From the NCBI GenBank assembly GCA_029865665.1, contig JARXAV010000154.1, positions 1-21,846 on the forward strand: DNA of 21,846 bases, given 5' to 3'. The notes beneath the pieces were generated by a model. That model did not search any database and was not told where the DNA came from. It saw only the letters and a program-made list of their open reading frames with translations. Positions 7,522-15,232 of the stretch are shown piece by piece; the stretch's first letter is position 1, and each line of letters opens with the position of its first letter. Origin of the DNA: Flectobacillus sp. (GTDB lineage: Bacteria > Bacteroidota > Bacteroidia > Cytophagales > Spirosomataceae). The position numbers and the translations under genes were made by a program.

Positions 7522-9375
7522 TTAGATAGATGCTGGAATGGTAATGATAATCATTTTTTCGGGAGTATTTGTCCAATTTAAAGTGGCATTATCTCCGTAG
7601 GTTAATCGCAACAAATCAAAAACGGTTTGCAAACCATGCCCACTTAATAAACCTTCTGGAAAATCAGGGCCATTGTCACTTACTGAAATCTTAATCTCAT
7701 TTTGTTCTTGCACGATTTGTAACTCAATTTTGCCAATGCCTTCATTTCTTGAAATTCCATGTTTCACCGCATTTTCCACCAATGGCTGAATTAAAAATAA
7801 GGGAATTTCATGGTTTTCTAACCCTTTATCTACCGTAACAGTAAATTGTAAACGCTCACCAAAACGAATTTTCTCGATGTCTAAATAGGTTTTTACCATT
7901 TCCACTTCATCATGAACAGTACTCGTTTTTTTATCTTTTCGGTTGATGGAGTATTTAAACAAATCCGATAACGAATGAGCCATTTTTTGGGTTTTCTGAG
8001 CATCAACTGGGGCTAAACTGGCAATGGAGTTCAAAGAATTGTACAGAAAATGGGGGTTTATTTGGGATTGTAACGATTTTAATTCGGCTTTCGCTTTCAG
8101 TTCTCTTAGGTTAGCTAACTTAGTTTCATTTTCGATAATCATATTTCGTTCTTTAAAGATAAAGTAACCTATTAATGCCCTGAGCGATGCAGTTGCCATT
8201 AAAAGTAAAAATATTTGAGATAAAACTAAATAATCTTGTTGGTAGTCGAGTGCATTTTTCAAGATAAAAAAGTAAAACACCAAACATCCAAAAGGCAAAA
8301 ATCCCGTTGATAAAAAGATTAATCCAGTCTTTGCCAATAGGTTTTTTACTGTTTTTTGAATTTTTAACTCAATAAAACGAAACAAATAGAGAAAAGGAAA
8401 TAAAATTGCCAGCAATAAAGTACTTGATATAATAGTCTCATATCTAATTATTGGAGTTTTTTGGTAATCATCAGGTATCGTTAAAAAATCATAAAAAGAA
8501 ATACAGAATACGATTATTACATCTACCAATAGCAGTGCTATTACGGCTATAATACCAAACAAAAGCCAATCGTGCTTGATTTTAACATTGATTGATTGAT
8601 AAATTTTATGAATAGAAAACAGACCTAATAATATTAAAATTAGTGCGGGTAGAAATATGATAGCTACAGGGTTTTTTACCCACCACAAGGAACGATCTCT
8701 ATTGAAAATTTTTGCATCTTCTATTTTTTTTAAGATACTTTCTTTAAATTGACTTTCTGCTTTTACCAATCTTTCCTCGAAGCCTTTTTTATAAACCTCT
8801 CTAATAATTGCTATGTCTTCATCATTCAAAGGAACAGTGTGGTTTGAATGATCATAATCTAAATTAAAGATGCTATTTCTTTCTGTTATTGATGGATAGG
8901 CAAAATTACCTCCGACCAATGTTTTGGCTATTCGTGGTTCTAATGATTTTTTAATTTGTTTATCCGTAGATATAGCAGCAATTTTGTAAATATAAAACTC
9001 ACAGCTATTATATCCTTGTCCTTGTTTTTGAGCACCAAACCTGCACGTAACATAACCAAAATCCCCGTCTTCAAGATTATCTAAGAATTTAATTTTAAAA
9101 TTTGGTTTCTCTGATTTTGAAAATTGGATTGAAATTGTTTCTGTTAACGCATCTAATTTCTTTAAAGCATGACCGATATTTATCGAATCTTCTTTTGTGT
9201 AATTTCCTTCTAAACTAACAAAAATATTAGTTTCCCATTTAGTTAATAGATTATTGTTCAAAGAGTTGATTTCAACGATCTCTTTCCAAGGTCTTGCAGG
9301 AAGTTTTTCTTGGTCTTGAGAAAAACAATTCGTTCCCAAAATAAGAAAGACGATTAAGTAGTGTAATTTTTTCAT
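7522..9375 (-). CDS. Sensor histidine kinase, His_kinase/LytS type, with extracytoplasmic domain
   Basis: This membrane kinase has 617 residues. A signal peptide (1-19) is followed by a soluble extracytoplasmic region of about 210 residues, then five likely membrane helices (about 235-255, 270-295, 312-334, 350-372, 382-407), a short coiled coil, and the kinase core. The phosphate-accepting H442 lies in LQSQINPHFLYNSLNS; the N box is ENAVKHG (534-540), the ATP lid begins DNGPDFP (567-573), and GHGL is at 579. The outer domain has no sure family. The stretch EPRIAKTLVGG...SIF...LNDEDIAIIREVY weakly recalls DUF2927 (zincin-like), without metal ligands I can identify. It forms an operon with the LytTR regulator one base downstream. 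A -33/-7 promoter pair and direct repeats precede it. The signal sensed is unknown. Confidence 0.9.
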   Translation of the reverse strand: MKKLHYLIVFLILGTNCFSQDQEKLPARPWKEIVEINSLNNNLLTKWETNIFVSLEGNYTKEDSINIGHALKKLDALTETISIQFSKSEKPNFKIKFLDNLEDGDFGYVTCRFGAQKQGQGYNSCEFYIYKIAAISTDKQIKKSLEPRIAKTLVGGNFAYPSITERNSIFNLDYDHSNHTVPLNDEDIAIIREVYKKGFEERLVKAESQFKESILKKIEDAKIFNRDRSLWWVKNPVAIIFLPALILILLGLFSIHKIYQSINVKIKHDWLLFGIIAVIALLLVDVIIVFCISFYDFLTIPDDYQKTPIIRYETIISSTLLLAILFPFLYLFRFIELKIQKTVKNLLAKTGLIFLSTGFLPFGCLVFYFFILKNALDYQQDYLVLSQIFLLLMATASLRALIGYFIFKERNMIIENETKLANLRELKAKAELKSLQSQINPHFLYNSLNSIASLAPVDAQKTQKMAHSLSDLFKYSINRKDKKTSTVHDEVEMVKTYLDIEKIRFGERLQFTVTVDKGLENHEIPLFLIQPLVENAVKHGISRNEGIGKIELQIVQEQNEIKISVSDNGPDFPEGLLSGHGLQTVFDLLRLTYGDNATLNWTNTPEKMIIITIPASI

Positions 9376-9426
9376 GGTAGTAAATTTAAATGTTTATACC
9401 ACAAAAGAACTACAATAGTTGTTCGG

Positions 9427-9455
9427 CAAAAATAAGTTTCTTGTAAACTGCCAAA
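9427..9455 (-). promoter_or_regulatory. Candidate promoter of the kinase-regulator operon
   Basis: On the minus strand TTTG (9452-9455) and TATTTTTG (9427-9434) are separated by 17 bp, matching the Bacteroidota -33/-7 pattern. The leader to the ATG at 9375 would be about 45 bases. Confidence 0.55.
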
Positions 9456-9480
9456 TAGGGATGTGAACTGCATGTAAACC
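9442..9480. promoter_or_regulatory. Direct repeats over the -33 box, candidate LytTR binding site
   Basis: TGTAAACTGC (9442-9451) and TGTGAACTGC (9462-9471) match at 9 of 10 bases with a 20-bp period; a partial third copy, TGTAAACC, is at 9473-9480. Read on the minus strand they are GCAGTTTACA and GCAGTTCACA, which fit most of the LytTR half-site pattern (A/C)(C/A)GTTN(A/G). They flank the -33 box of the kinase promoter. Confidence 0.5.
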
Positions 9481-9481
9481 A

Positions 9482-9515
9482 AAAACGCCACAAAGAATGA
9501 ACTTTGTGACGTTTT
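9482..9515 (-). terminator. Hairpin terminator at the end of the glycoside operon
   Basis: AAAACGCCACAAAG (9482-9495) and CTTTGTGACGTTTT (9502-9515) pair at 13 of 14 positions around a 6-base loop. T-rich bases follow on either strand, so it could work in both directions. It lies about 240 bp past the last gene of the minus-strand operon and before the kinase promoter. Confidence 0.65.
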
Positions 9516-9591
9516 TAGTATTGAAATAGCAATGTATAGAACCAGTATTCGAGTAGTTAGGTATTTATCGTTTTACCCAGAATATAGGATG

Positions 9592-9676
9592 GCTCTATAG
9601 TTGCTTTTTATAATCGTTTTGGAGAGGTTGTTATTGGTGAAATAACTCCTAGCATTTCTTCTCTCCTAAATAGAGC
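9592..9676 (-). other. Nested stems in the 3' untranslated stretch of the operon
   Basis: Three concentric inverted repeats occur: GCTCTAT (9592-9598) with ATAGAGC (9670-9676), GGAGAG (9621-9626) with CTCTCC (9661-9666), and GTTATT (9630-9635) with AATAAC (9641-9646). Each is short, but they nest in order. They could fold as one RNA in the operon's trailer. No known RNA family is recognised. Confidence 0.35.
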
Positions 9677-9757
9677 TATTGGTTAATTAATGTGTTGTTA
9701 ATTAGATGCTTATATTATCAGTCTGCAAGTAAATCGTACTTGCTATTTGTTTTTTGA

Positions 9758-10171
9758 TTATCTAACTAAAACCATTTTACGTTCCCCTTTTGTCTCAAAA
9801 TAGCCTGTGTCAATTGCTGGTGGTAGGTAAGACGAACTGAAGTCATAAGATACTTTGACATCGTAAATACCAGGTGCTAAACCACCTTCTTTTCTGATTG
9901 TAAGTATAGCAGCATTCATGCTATTCCAATGTATATCTGTTTTGCTGGCTAACTCAGACTGTTCAATCGTGTTGCCATCAATCGTCCAAAAAATTTGTTC
10001 ATTGGCATATACTTCATCATTCACGGTTACGGTAGCAGCTCTGAGTTGAGAAGCCCATATACCTCTATAATAAGTTAGTCGGATTGGTACTTGAAAACCA
10101 ATAACGTTATCAGCAATTTTGGCATTTCTAAAGCCCCTCAACTGTATCAACTGTTGTTCTAATAGTCTCAT
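9758..10171 (-). CDS. DUF6379/CGDB-type protein, likely C-glycoside deglycosidase beta subunit
   Basis: This small cytosolic protein (137 residues, no signal peptide) matches the pattern I associate with the beta subunit of C-glycoside deglycosidase: FRNAKIADNVIGFQVPIRLTYYRGIW near the start (about 14-39), a mid-section EQIFWTIDGNTIEQSELA, a W-containing strand DIHWNSMNAAILTIRK, and GGLAPGIYDVKVSYDFSSSYLPP near the end. Known beta subunits are about 140 residues long and form a complex with a TIM-barrel alpha subunit. The gene follows such a TIM-barrel gene by 5 bp, which supports a two-subunit enzyme. The complex would cleave a C-C glycosidic bond in a 3-oxo-C-glycoside. Some family members may act on other oxidised glycosides, so the substrate is not settled. 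It is the last gene of the operon. Confidence 0.72.
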   Translation of the reverse strand: MRLLEQQLIQLRGFRNAKIADNVIGFQVPIRLTYYRGIWASQLRAATVTVNDEVYANEQIFWTIDGNTIEQSELASKTDIHWNSMNAAILTIRKEGGLAPGIYDVKVSYDFSSSYLPPAIDTGYFETKGERKMVLVR

Positions 10172-10176
10172 ATTTC

Positions 10177-11034
10177 TTATTTACTTAAAAAGTTATTCAT
10201 CATCACGTGGTGCTTTCTTACTTGATCAGTTGCATAGCCAGCTAGGTCTTTGTTTTTCCCTTCGTATTCACTTAGCATATAACCACCCCAGTTATTATCC
10301 TTCAGCACTTTGATGATTGCTTCGTAAGGGTGAGTAGGTTCAATAAAATCCTCTGTCATGTGAATAAATTTAGCATGACAAGCGTAGGTATAAGGTAAAA
10401 AAGGAATGATTTCCTCAGGAGTACTCGGCGGATTATCAAAACCCGGCACGACCATTCTTTCTGCCGTTTGGAAAATTCCAAAATCAATATTTAATCCAAA
10501 ATGCTTAGTTCCTGTTTTTTCAATAAACTCAACATAATCGCTCACCATTTTGGAGTTTAGTTCAGTTGGTTGATGAATCTCTGGACACATCACTACGCCA
10601 TGTTCTTCTGCAAGTGGGAGAGCCATTTCGATAAACTCACGCCAATTTGGTACAGGGTTTAAGTCAAAATCTACTACTCCTAACTTGGTACGAAGAACTG
10701 TAAAGCCCAGTTTACCAGCTAGTTTAATGTCTTTAATTAAACGCTCATACGATTCTTGCGTAGTTAGTTCTCTCCCTGGAATCATTCTAGAATCCACCCA
10801 GTGACCATATTCTACGGGAATAATATCATATACTTTTAGGAGTCTTTGCCATTCTTCAAGCCATTCTTCCGTCGGATTTGGATAATTTTGGATGTGTGCA
10901 TTTGCCAATATTTCTAAGCCCTGTGTGCCTAAATCGTTCATCTCTGCAAAGCAATCCTCTAAAGTCATGGATACACCAAATTCACCTGCATACGAATAGA
11001 GTGAAACACCTGTTTTGGGAATTTTAGTTGTCAT
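10177..11034 (-). CDS. Xylose-isomerase-like TIM barrel, likely C-glycoside deglycosidase alpha subunit
   Basis: This is a 285-residue sugar-phosphate isomerase/epimerase-family TIM barrel without a signal peptide, so it acts in the cytosol. Likely divalent-metal ligands are E152 (CPEIHQPTE), D184 (GLNIDFGIF), H220 (ACHAKFIHM) and E256 or E258 (MLSEYEGK), the Glu-Asp-His-Glu set of this fold; H154 beside the first ligand is a candidate acid-base residue. The barrel begins with TGVSLYSYAGEFG and has TVLRTKLGVVDFD at the fourth strand. On its own it could be any isomerase of the family. The directly following DUF6379/CGDB-type gene (5 bp apart) is what points to C-glycoside deglycosidase. It starts 41 bp after the dehydrogenase-cytochrome gene. 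The TIM-barrel family is sure, the specific activity probable. Confidence 0.72.
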   Translation of the reverse strand: MTTKIPKTGVSLYSYAGEFGVSMTLEDCFAEMNDLGTQGLEILANAHIQNYPNPTEEWLEEWQRLLKVYDIIPVEYGHWVDSRMIPGRELTTQESYERLIKDIKLAGKLGFTVLRTKLGVVDFDLNPVPNWREFIEMALPLAEEHGVVMCPEIHQPTELNSKMVSDYVEFIEKTGTKHFGLNIDFGIFQTAERMVVPGFDNPPSTPEEIIPFLPYTYACHAKFIHMTEDFIEPTHPYEAIIKVLKDNNWGGYMLSEYEGKNKDLAGYATDQVRKHHVMMNNFLSK

Positions 11035-11075
11035 TTTTATCTACTTTTCTGTTATTGAAATTAATTCTGATTAAC

Positions 11076-14000
11076 TTATTCTTTCGTGCCTAAAAACTTT
11101 ACGCCCATCGTATCTAACACCAAGCCTACGACCTGCTCTTCATCTCGCTTGAAAATAAAGAATCCTCTACCGCCATCATCAAACTTATCAGGCGTATTTG
11201 TTTGCTTGAGGTCTGCTGTCTGATTACCCGCATCTATACTGAGATGCCCATCTACTATTTTTACTAGGATAAATTCAAAGGGTAAGCCTTTCATTCGGTA
11301 TTTGCCAACGTAATCTTCGAGGTTTACTTTTTCATCATCGTTACTGCTATCAATGGATTTGAAGTTGGTATTGAAAAGTATCAGTAAGGGATGTCCTTCT
11401 GCCTTCGGATTTTGAAATACTAAGTAGATGTCATGCAAACCATCTGTAGGAATCAACTCAATGTTTAGCGGTTTCGCTAAAAATCCTTCAGAAGGCTCAA
11501 TGAAAGGGCTTTCTCCAATAATTTTCCCATCTGGAGCATCCAGATGTACCTCAATCTTAGCCCCGACAGCCATCATTTCTGTTTTGGGTACAGCCGTAAA
11601 AACTTTGAGCGATTTTATATCTCTTAAATCAATTTGTTTTAATGCCATATATGCCCCCGATTTCGACGGAGTAACAATACTTTCACCCTCAATTGTTACT
11701 TTATTTACGTTAAAATAAGAGTCAAATCCGTGTACGGGTACTTTAGCGTTACGTAAAACGAATGTTTGCTCTGCTTTCTGAGGTGCAAGTTCTTTGTATC
11801 CTTGATCTTCGTACGATGCTCTCAGTAAGTAGGTTCCATATCCTCTATCGTCTCGGGCTACTTTGGTGGTAAAACTACCTTTAACAGGTAGCACTTTTTG
11901 TGCTTCATCTGCTAAACTCAGGATATATTTGACCATTTCTGCGGCATCCTCTTTTGAAATAGCTGGGTGAGCTGACATCGCCGTTTCTCCCCAAACGCCA
12001 CTACCACCATTAATTACTTTTTGTGATAATATCTCTAAAGCGGTTTTACTTCCCTTATATTTTGAGGCAACTGCCAGATACGTTGGTCCAACTGATTTTT
12101 TATCTTTATTATGGCACGATTGACAATCACTTAGTTCAATTAGCTTTAATCCCTTACTTTTAATTTCCGCAGATTGATGCCCCTGTGCGATGATATTCCG
12201 ATCATAGCCTTCGGTTAAATAGTCAAATTTTACGGATACTTGGTCTGGTGAAATACGACCATTTGCCAAACTTCCATCTTCTTTATCCTTTACATTTACC
12301 TGATAATCAATAGATTTATTAGGAAAGAAGAAAGAACGGTTTCCTTTTGTAATATCAAAATTCAAAACGGGTGGCTCATTTCCTGCTGAAACTTCCATCG
12401 TTTGAGAACTAACTCCTCCTTTACTGTCCGTAACCGTTAGCCTAACCTGATAGAGACCTGCTTTTTGTAATACTACTTGAGCGTTCGGTGTTGAAATCGT
12501 TTGTCTGAAACTTTTATTACTTTTTGAAACAAGCGTCCATTGGTATTTCAATAAGTCTCCATCGGCATCACTTGTACCTTTGGACGACAAACTCAAAGCA
12601 AAGGGAATTGCACCGCTTCGTTTGTTTGCCGTCATTTGGATGTTAGGTTTACGGTTCCCCGAATTATATTCAATTCTCACCAACCGAGCATCATCGTTTT
12701 CTGAAAACCAGCTACTTCCGTATTCAAGAATGTACAAATCTCCCGTTGTTGAAAAATCCATATCAATCGGACTACTAAATTTATGGTTAGGCATAAGGCG
12801 TTCCATTGCCTGATAATTCCCGTCTTTATCCATGCTGACAGCCATTATCCACCCACGCATCCAGTCGTAGGTAAGCAATTTACCATCGTAATAATCGGGG
12901 AAAGGTCTTTCTGCATTTTTGAAATGTTCCTTGTAAAATACAGGCCCTGCCATGGCATTACGTCCGCCACTTCCCACTAAGGGAAATTCTTTAGACTCGC
13001 CATAAGGATACCAAATAAAGGCTTTTTGTGCTGGTGGTAATTCCGTTAATCCTGTATTATTAGGCGACGTATTGGTTGGCTTTTCAGCGTCCCATTTCTC
13101 TCCCGATTTTTTATTTACAAAATCATATCGGTTGTAAGGCTTATTGTCTGCCACAAAATAAGGCCATCCAAAGTTTCCTGCTTTTCTAGCTTGTCCTACT
13201 TCGTCATATCCTTCTGACCCTCGCTCTGGATTAGGCTTATTGGCATCTGGTCCAACCTCTCCCCAATATACGTAACCTGTTTGTTGATCTACTGAAATAC
13301 GGTAGGGGTTTCGATGCCCCATCGAAAATATTTCTGGTCGAGTTTTAGTGAGTCCAACAGGAAATAGATTACCTTCTGGAATTGTATAACCACCTTCAGA
13401 CGTAGGCTTAATTCGGATTATTTTCCCTCGCAAATCGTTGGTGTTAGACGCTGATTTTTGAGCATCCCAAGGTCGTCTTCCCAGAGCTTCATCCGTTGGA
13501 GAAAATCCATCTGAACCGTGTGGGTTTGTATTATCACCAGTTGATAAATAGAGATTGCCTATTTTATCCCATGCAATTGAGCCACCCGTATGGCAGCAGT
13601 CTTCCTGAAGTCTATCCACTTTTAGTAACTCTTTTTCAGACTCTAAAAGCAATTTTTCCCCATCTATTGTAAATCTTGACAAAACGCTGTAATCTCCTTT
13701 TTTAGAGGTATAATACAGATAAATCCAATGATTATTAGCAAAATTGGGGTCTTTATTCAACCCCATCAGTCCATGTTCGCTCATCAACTCTTTTCCATCT
13801 GAGTTAGTGTAATTGGTATTGACAGGAATATGGGCAATCGTTTTTAATTCGTGAGATTTGTTATTGAATAGTCTAACCTCCCCTTTCCTCTGAATGAAAA
13901 GTATCCTGTCTTTATCCAGCACACACATTTCGGTAGGTTCATCCAGCTTTTCTGCCAAAACAACTTTTAAAAAGCGACTTTCGTCTAGGGCGTTAGACTT

Positions 14001-14093
14001 TAACGCTTGTGAATATACGTAATTGTTTGACCATACGATGGTCATCAAGTACATCACAACTAGTGCGATGTACCTTTGAAATAGTTGTTTCAT
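11076..14093 (-). CDS. Exported PQQ-type sugar dehydrogenase fused to PKD, cytochrome c and C-terminal domains
   Basis: This exported protein has 1005 residues. A signal peptide (about 1-29) precedes a glucose/sorbosone-dehydrogenase propeller (about 37-475). Within it, H168 (CCHTGGS), D187 (STGDN, 19 residues later) and R261-N262 (GHRNP) match the spacing and motifs of the catalytic His144/Asp163 and Arg228-Asn229 of soluble PQQ glucose dehydrogenase. A PKD domain follows (about 485-570). A class I cytochrome c has heme motif CQSCH (657-661) and probable axial M706 (TAMSAHP). After about 740 come beta domains with a CBM6-like end (GLHDIYLVFQ) and a tail of about 80 residues with no firm family. 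It would oxidise a sugar or glycoside in the periplasm and pass electrons to heme c. It is the only oxidoreductase in the operon. PQQ use and substrate are inferred. Confidence 0.88.
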   Translation of the reverse strand: MKQLFQRYIALVVMYLMTIVWSNNYVYSQALKSNALDESRFLKVVLAEKLDEPTEMCVLDKDRILFIQRKGEVRLFNNKSHELKTIAHIPVNTNYTNSDGKELMSEHGLMGLNKDPNFANNHWIYLYYTSKKGDYSVLSRFTIDGEKLLLESEKELLKVDRLQEDCCHTGGSIAWDKIGNLYLSTGDNTNPHGSDGFSPTDEALGRRPWDAQKSASNTNDLRGKIIRIKPTSEGGYTIPEGNLFPVGLTKTRPEIFSMGHRNPYRISVDQQTGYVYWGEVGPDANKPNPERGSEGYDEVGQARKAGNFGWPYFVADNKPYNRYDFVNKKSGEKWDAEKPTNTSPNNTGLTELPPAQKAFIWYPYGESKEFPLVGSGGRNAMAGPVFYKEHFKNAERPFPDYYDGKLLTYDWMRGWIMAVSMDKDGNYQAMERLMPNHKFSSPIDMDFSTTGDLYILEYGSSWFSENDDARLVRIEYNSGNRKPNIQMTANKRSGAIPFALSLSSKGTSDADGDLLKYQWTLVSKSNKSFRQTISTPNAQVVLQKAGLYQVRLTVTDSKGGVSSQTMEVSAGNEPPVLNFDITKGNRSFFFPNKSIDYQVNVKDKEDGSLANGRISPDQVSVKFDYLTEGYDRNIIAQGHQSAEIKSKGLKLIELSDCQSCHNKDKKSVGPTYLAVASKYKGSKTALEILSQKVINGGSGVWGETAMSAHPAISKEDAAEMVKYILSLADEAQKVLPVKGSFTTKVARDDRGYGTYLLRASYEDQGYKELAPQKAEQTFVLRNAKVPVHGFDSYFNVNKVTIEGESIVTPSKSGAYMALKQIDLRDIKSLKVFTAVPKTEMMAVGAKIEVHLDAPDGKIIGESPFIEPSEGFLAKPLNIELIPTDGLHDIYLVFQNPKAEGHPLLILFNTNFKSIDSSNDDEKVNLEDYVGKYRMKGLPFEFILVKIVDGHLSIDAGNQTADLKQTNTPDKFDDGGRGFFIFKRDEEQVVGLVLDTMGVKFLGTKE

Positions 14094-14159
14094 AAACCTT
14101 TATAATATTTTAACAGCCTTTAATGAAGTTTGTATCCTATCTATACACTGAACCGATTT

Positions 14160-14227
14160 AAGTTTGCAAAAAAATAATGTATTTTGCTGATAATTAGAAC
14201 GTTGTACTTATGTCACTTTGCAAACTT
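14160..14227. promoter_or_regulatory. Inverted repeat AAGTTTGCAAA / TTTGCAAACTT before the dehydrogenase gene
   Basis: AAGTTTGCAAA (14160-14170) and TTTGCAAACTT (14217-14227) are perfect 11-bp inverted arms; each holds the 8-bp palindrome TTTGCAAA. The centres are 57 bp apart, in the 144-bp gap between the AraC gene and the dehydrogenase gene. It is a candidate operator for the AraC regulator. No exact TAnnTTTG box was found beside it. Confidence 0.55.
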
Positions 14228-14237
14228 GATACCTTTA

Positions 14238-15185
14238 TTAGATTTTATGCACTCGGTAATCACTGGGTGTTAATCCTGTCTTCGTCTTAAAGAACCGAGT
14301 GAAATCACTTAATTCATTTCTCCCAATTCGGAACGCAATTTCGGAGATAGTGAGATTCGTTTGTTTAAGCAACACTTTAGCCTCTAACAACAACATCTCT
14401 TCCAATAAATCACGGGCTGATTTATTGGTTGTTTGTTTTACACATTTATTCAAATGATTTGGCGTAATGTTGAGCATTTCGGCATAATCTGAAATTTTAT
14501 TTTTTTGAACAATGTTATTTGCTAGTGCTTTCTTATACTGCTCTGTTATCGAATTGGCCGCATTCGTTATAGGCGGTTTCGATGCTTCTACAAAAGGTTT
14601 TAGTTCTGTAAACAACGACCATAAATAGATTCTCAAAATATCAGTTCTACATGCGGCATCAGCATTATATTCTTGCACTAATCGTTCGAGTACATTGACA
14701 ATATTACCCCGAGCTTCCTTACTGGTTTTAACCAATGGATAGCAATTAAATTCTAAAAATGGAAATTCTGTCAACAGTGAATAATGTGCTGTAACAAAGG
14801 TTAGTAGCTCTAAGGTAAAATGACAATAATATCCTTCAACGTCTTTCAAGGCAGAATTGAAGATTGAAATTTGATAGGACGGAATAAAATAAAACGTATT
14901 CTCGCCAAATTCATAGCTATCAAATCCATTACTACGAATGCTTTTCCCCTTAGTAAGATAGAAAAAGCTATAGACATTCATTCTTCTAGGTTGGGAATCT
15001 GATTTTAATGGAATTTTGGCTAAACGATGATATTCCTCTAAGCGATTGATATGAAAATATTTATGTGAACAACGATTTAGCATATCGACGGGAACACCAT
15101 CAGATCGCAAAATGTTTTCTAACTCCATCGTGTCTATCGCTGGAACTAATTCATTCATAAGATGTTCGTTCATATTTTTTCTCAT
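14238..15185 (-). CDS. AraC-family transcriptional regulator
   Basis: This is a 315-residue cytoplasmic regulator. The N-terminal half (about 60-200) has the beta-rich look of an AraC sensing domain (FYLTKGKSIRSNGFDSYEFG). The C-terminal 95 residues form the AraC double helix-turn-helix: the first at KISDYAEMLNITPNHLNKCV, the second at TISEIAFRIGRNELSDFTRF, ending GLTPSDYRVHKI. The ATG at 15185 is used; M5 is an alternative start. It lies between the transporter and the dehydrogenase, 47 bp after the first and 144 bp before the second, on the same strand. It probably controls the genes on either side in response to a sugar-derived inducer, which is inferred from position. Confidence 0.92.
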   Translation of the reverse strand: MRKNMNEHLMNELVPAIDTMELENILRSDGVPVDMLNRCSHKYFHINRLEEYHRLAKIPLKSDSQPRRMNVYSFFYLTKGKSIRSNGFDSYEFGENTFYFIPSYQISIFNSALKDVEGYYCHFTLELLTFVTAHYSLLTEFPFLEFNCYPLVKTSKEARGNIVNVLERLVQEYNADAACRTDILRIYLWSLFTELKPFVEASKPPITNAANSITEQYKKALANNIVQKNKISDYAEMLNITPNHLNKCVKQTTNKSARDLLEEMLLLEAKVLLKQTNLTISEIAFRIGRNELSDFTRFFKTKTGLTPSDYRVHKI

Positions 15186-15199
15186 TTAACTTGTTATCT

Positions 15200-15207
15200 C
15201 AAAAATA
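15200..15207 (-). promoter_or_regulatory. Candidate -7 box (TATTTTTG) before the AraC gene
   Basis: TATTTTTG on the minus strand matches TAnnTTTG, 15 bp before the ATG at 15185, in the 47-bp gap after the transporter gene. No good -33 box is seen, so a separate promoter for the regulator is only possible. Confidence 0.3.
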
Positions 15208-15232
15208 TTACCATTAGTTTAGCCTTATTAAC

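Noticed and set aside
9725..9743. Hairpin GCAAGTA / TACTTGC just after the last operon gene as terminator
   Set aside because: No T-run follows it on the minus strand; the hairpin at 9482-9515 is the better terminator.
11428..12980. Plus-strand frames of 65-96 codons opposite the dehydrogenase gene
   Set aside because: They are shadows of a well-supported coding sequence on the other strand and show no family patterns.
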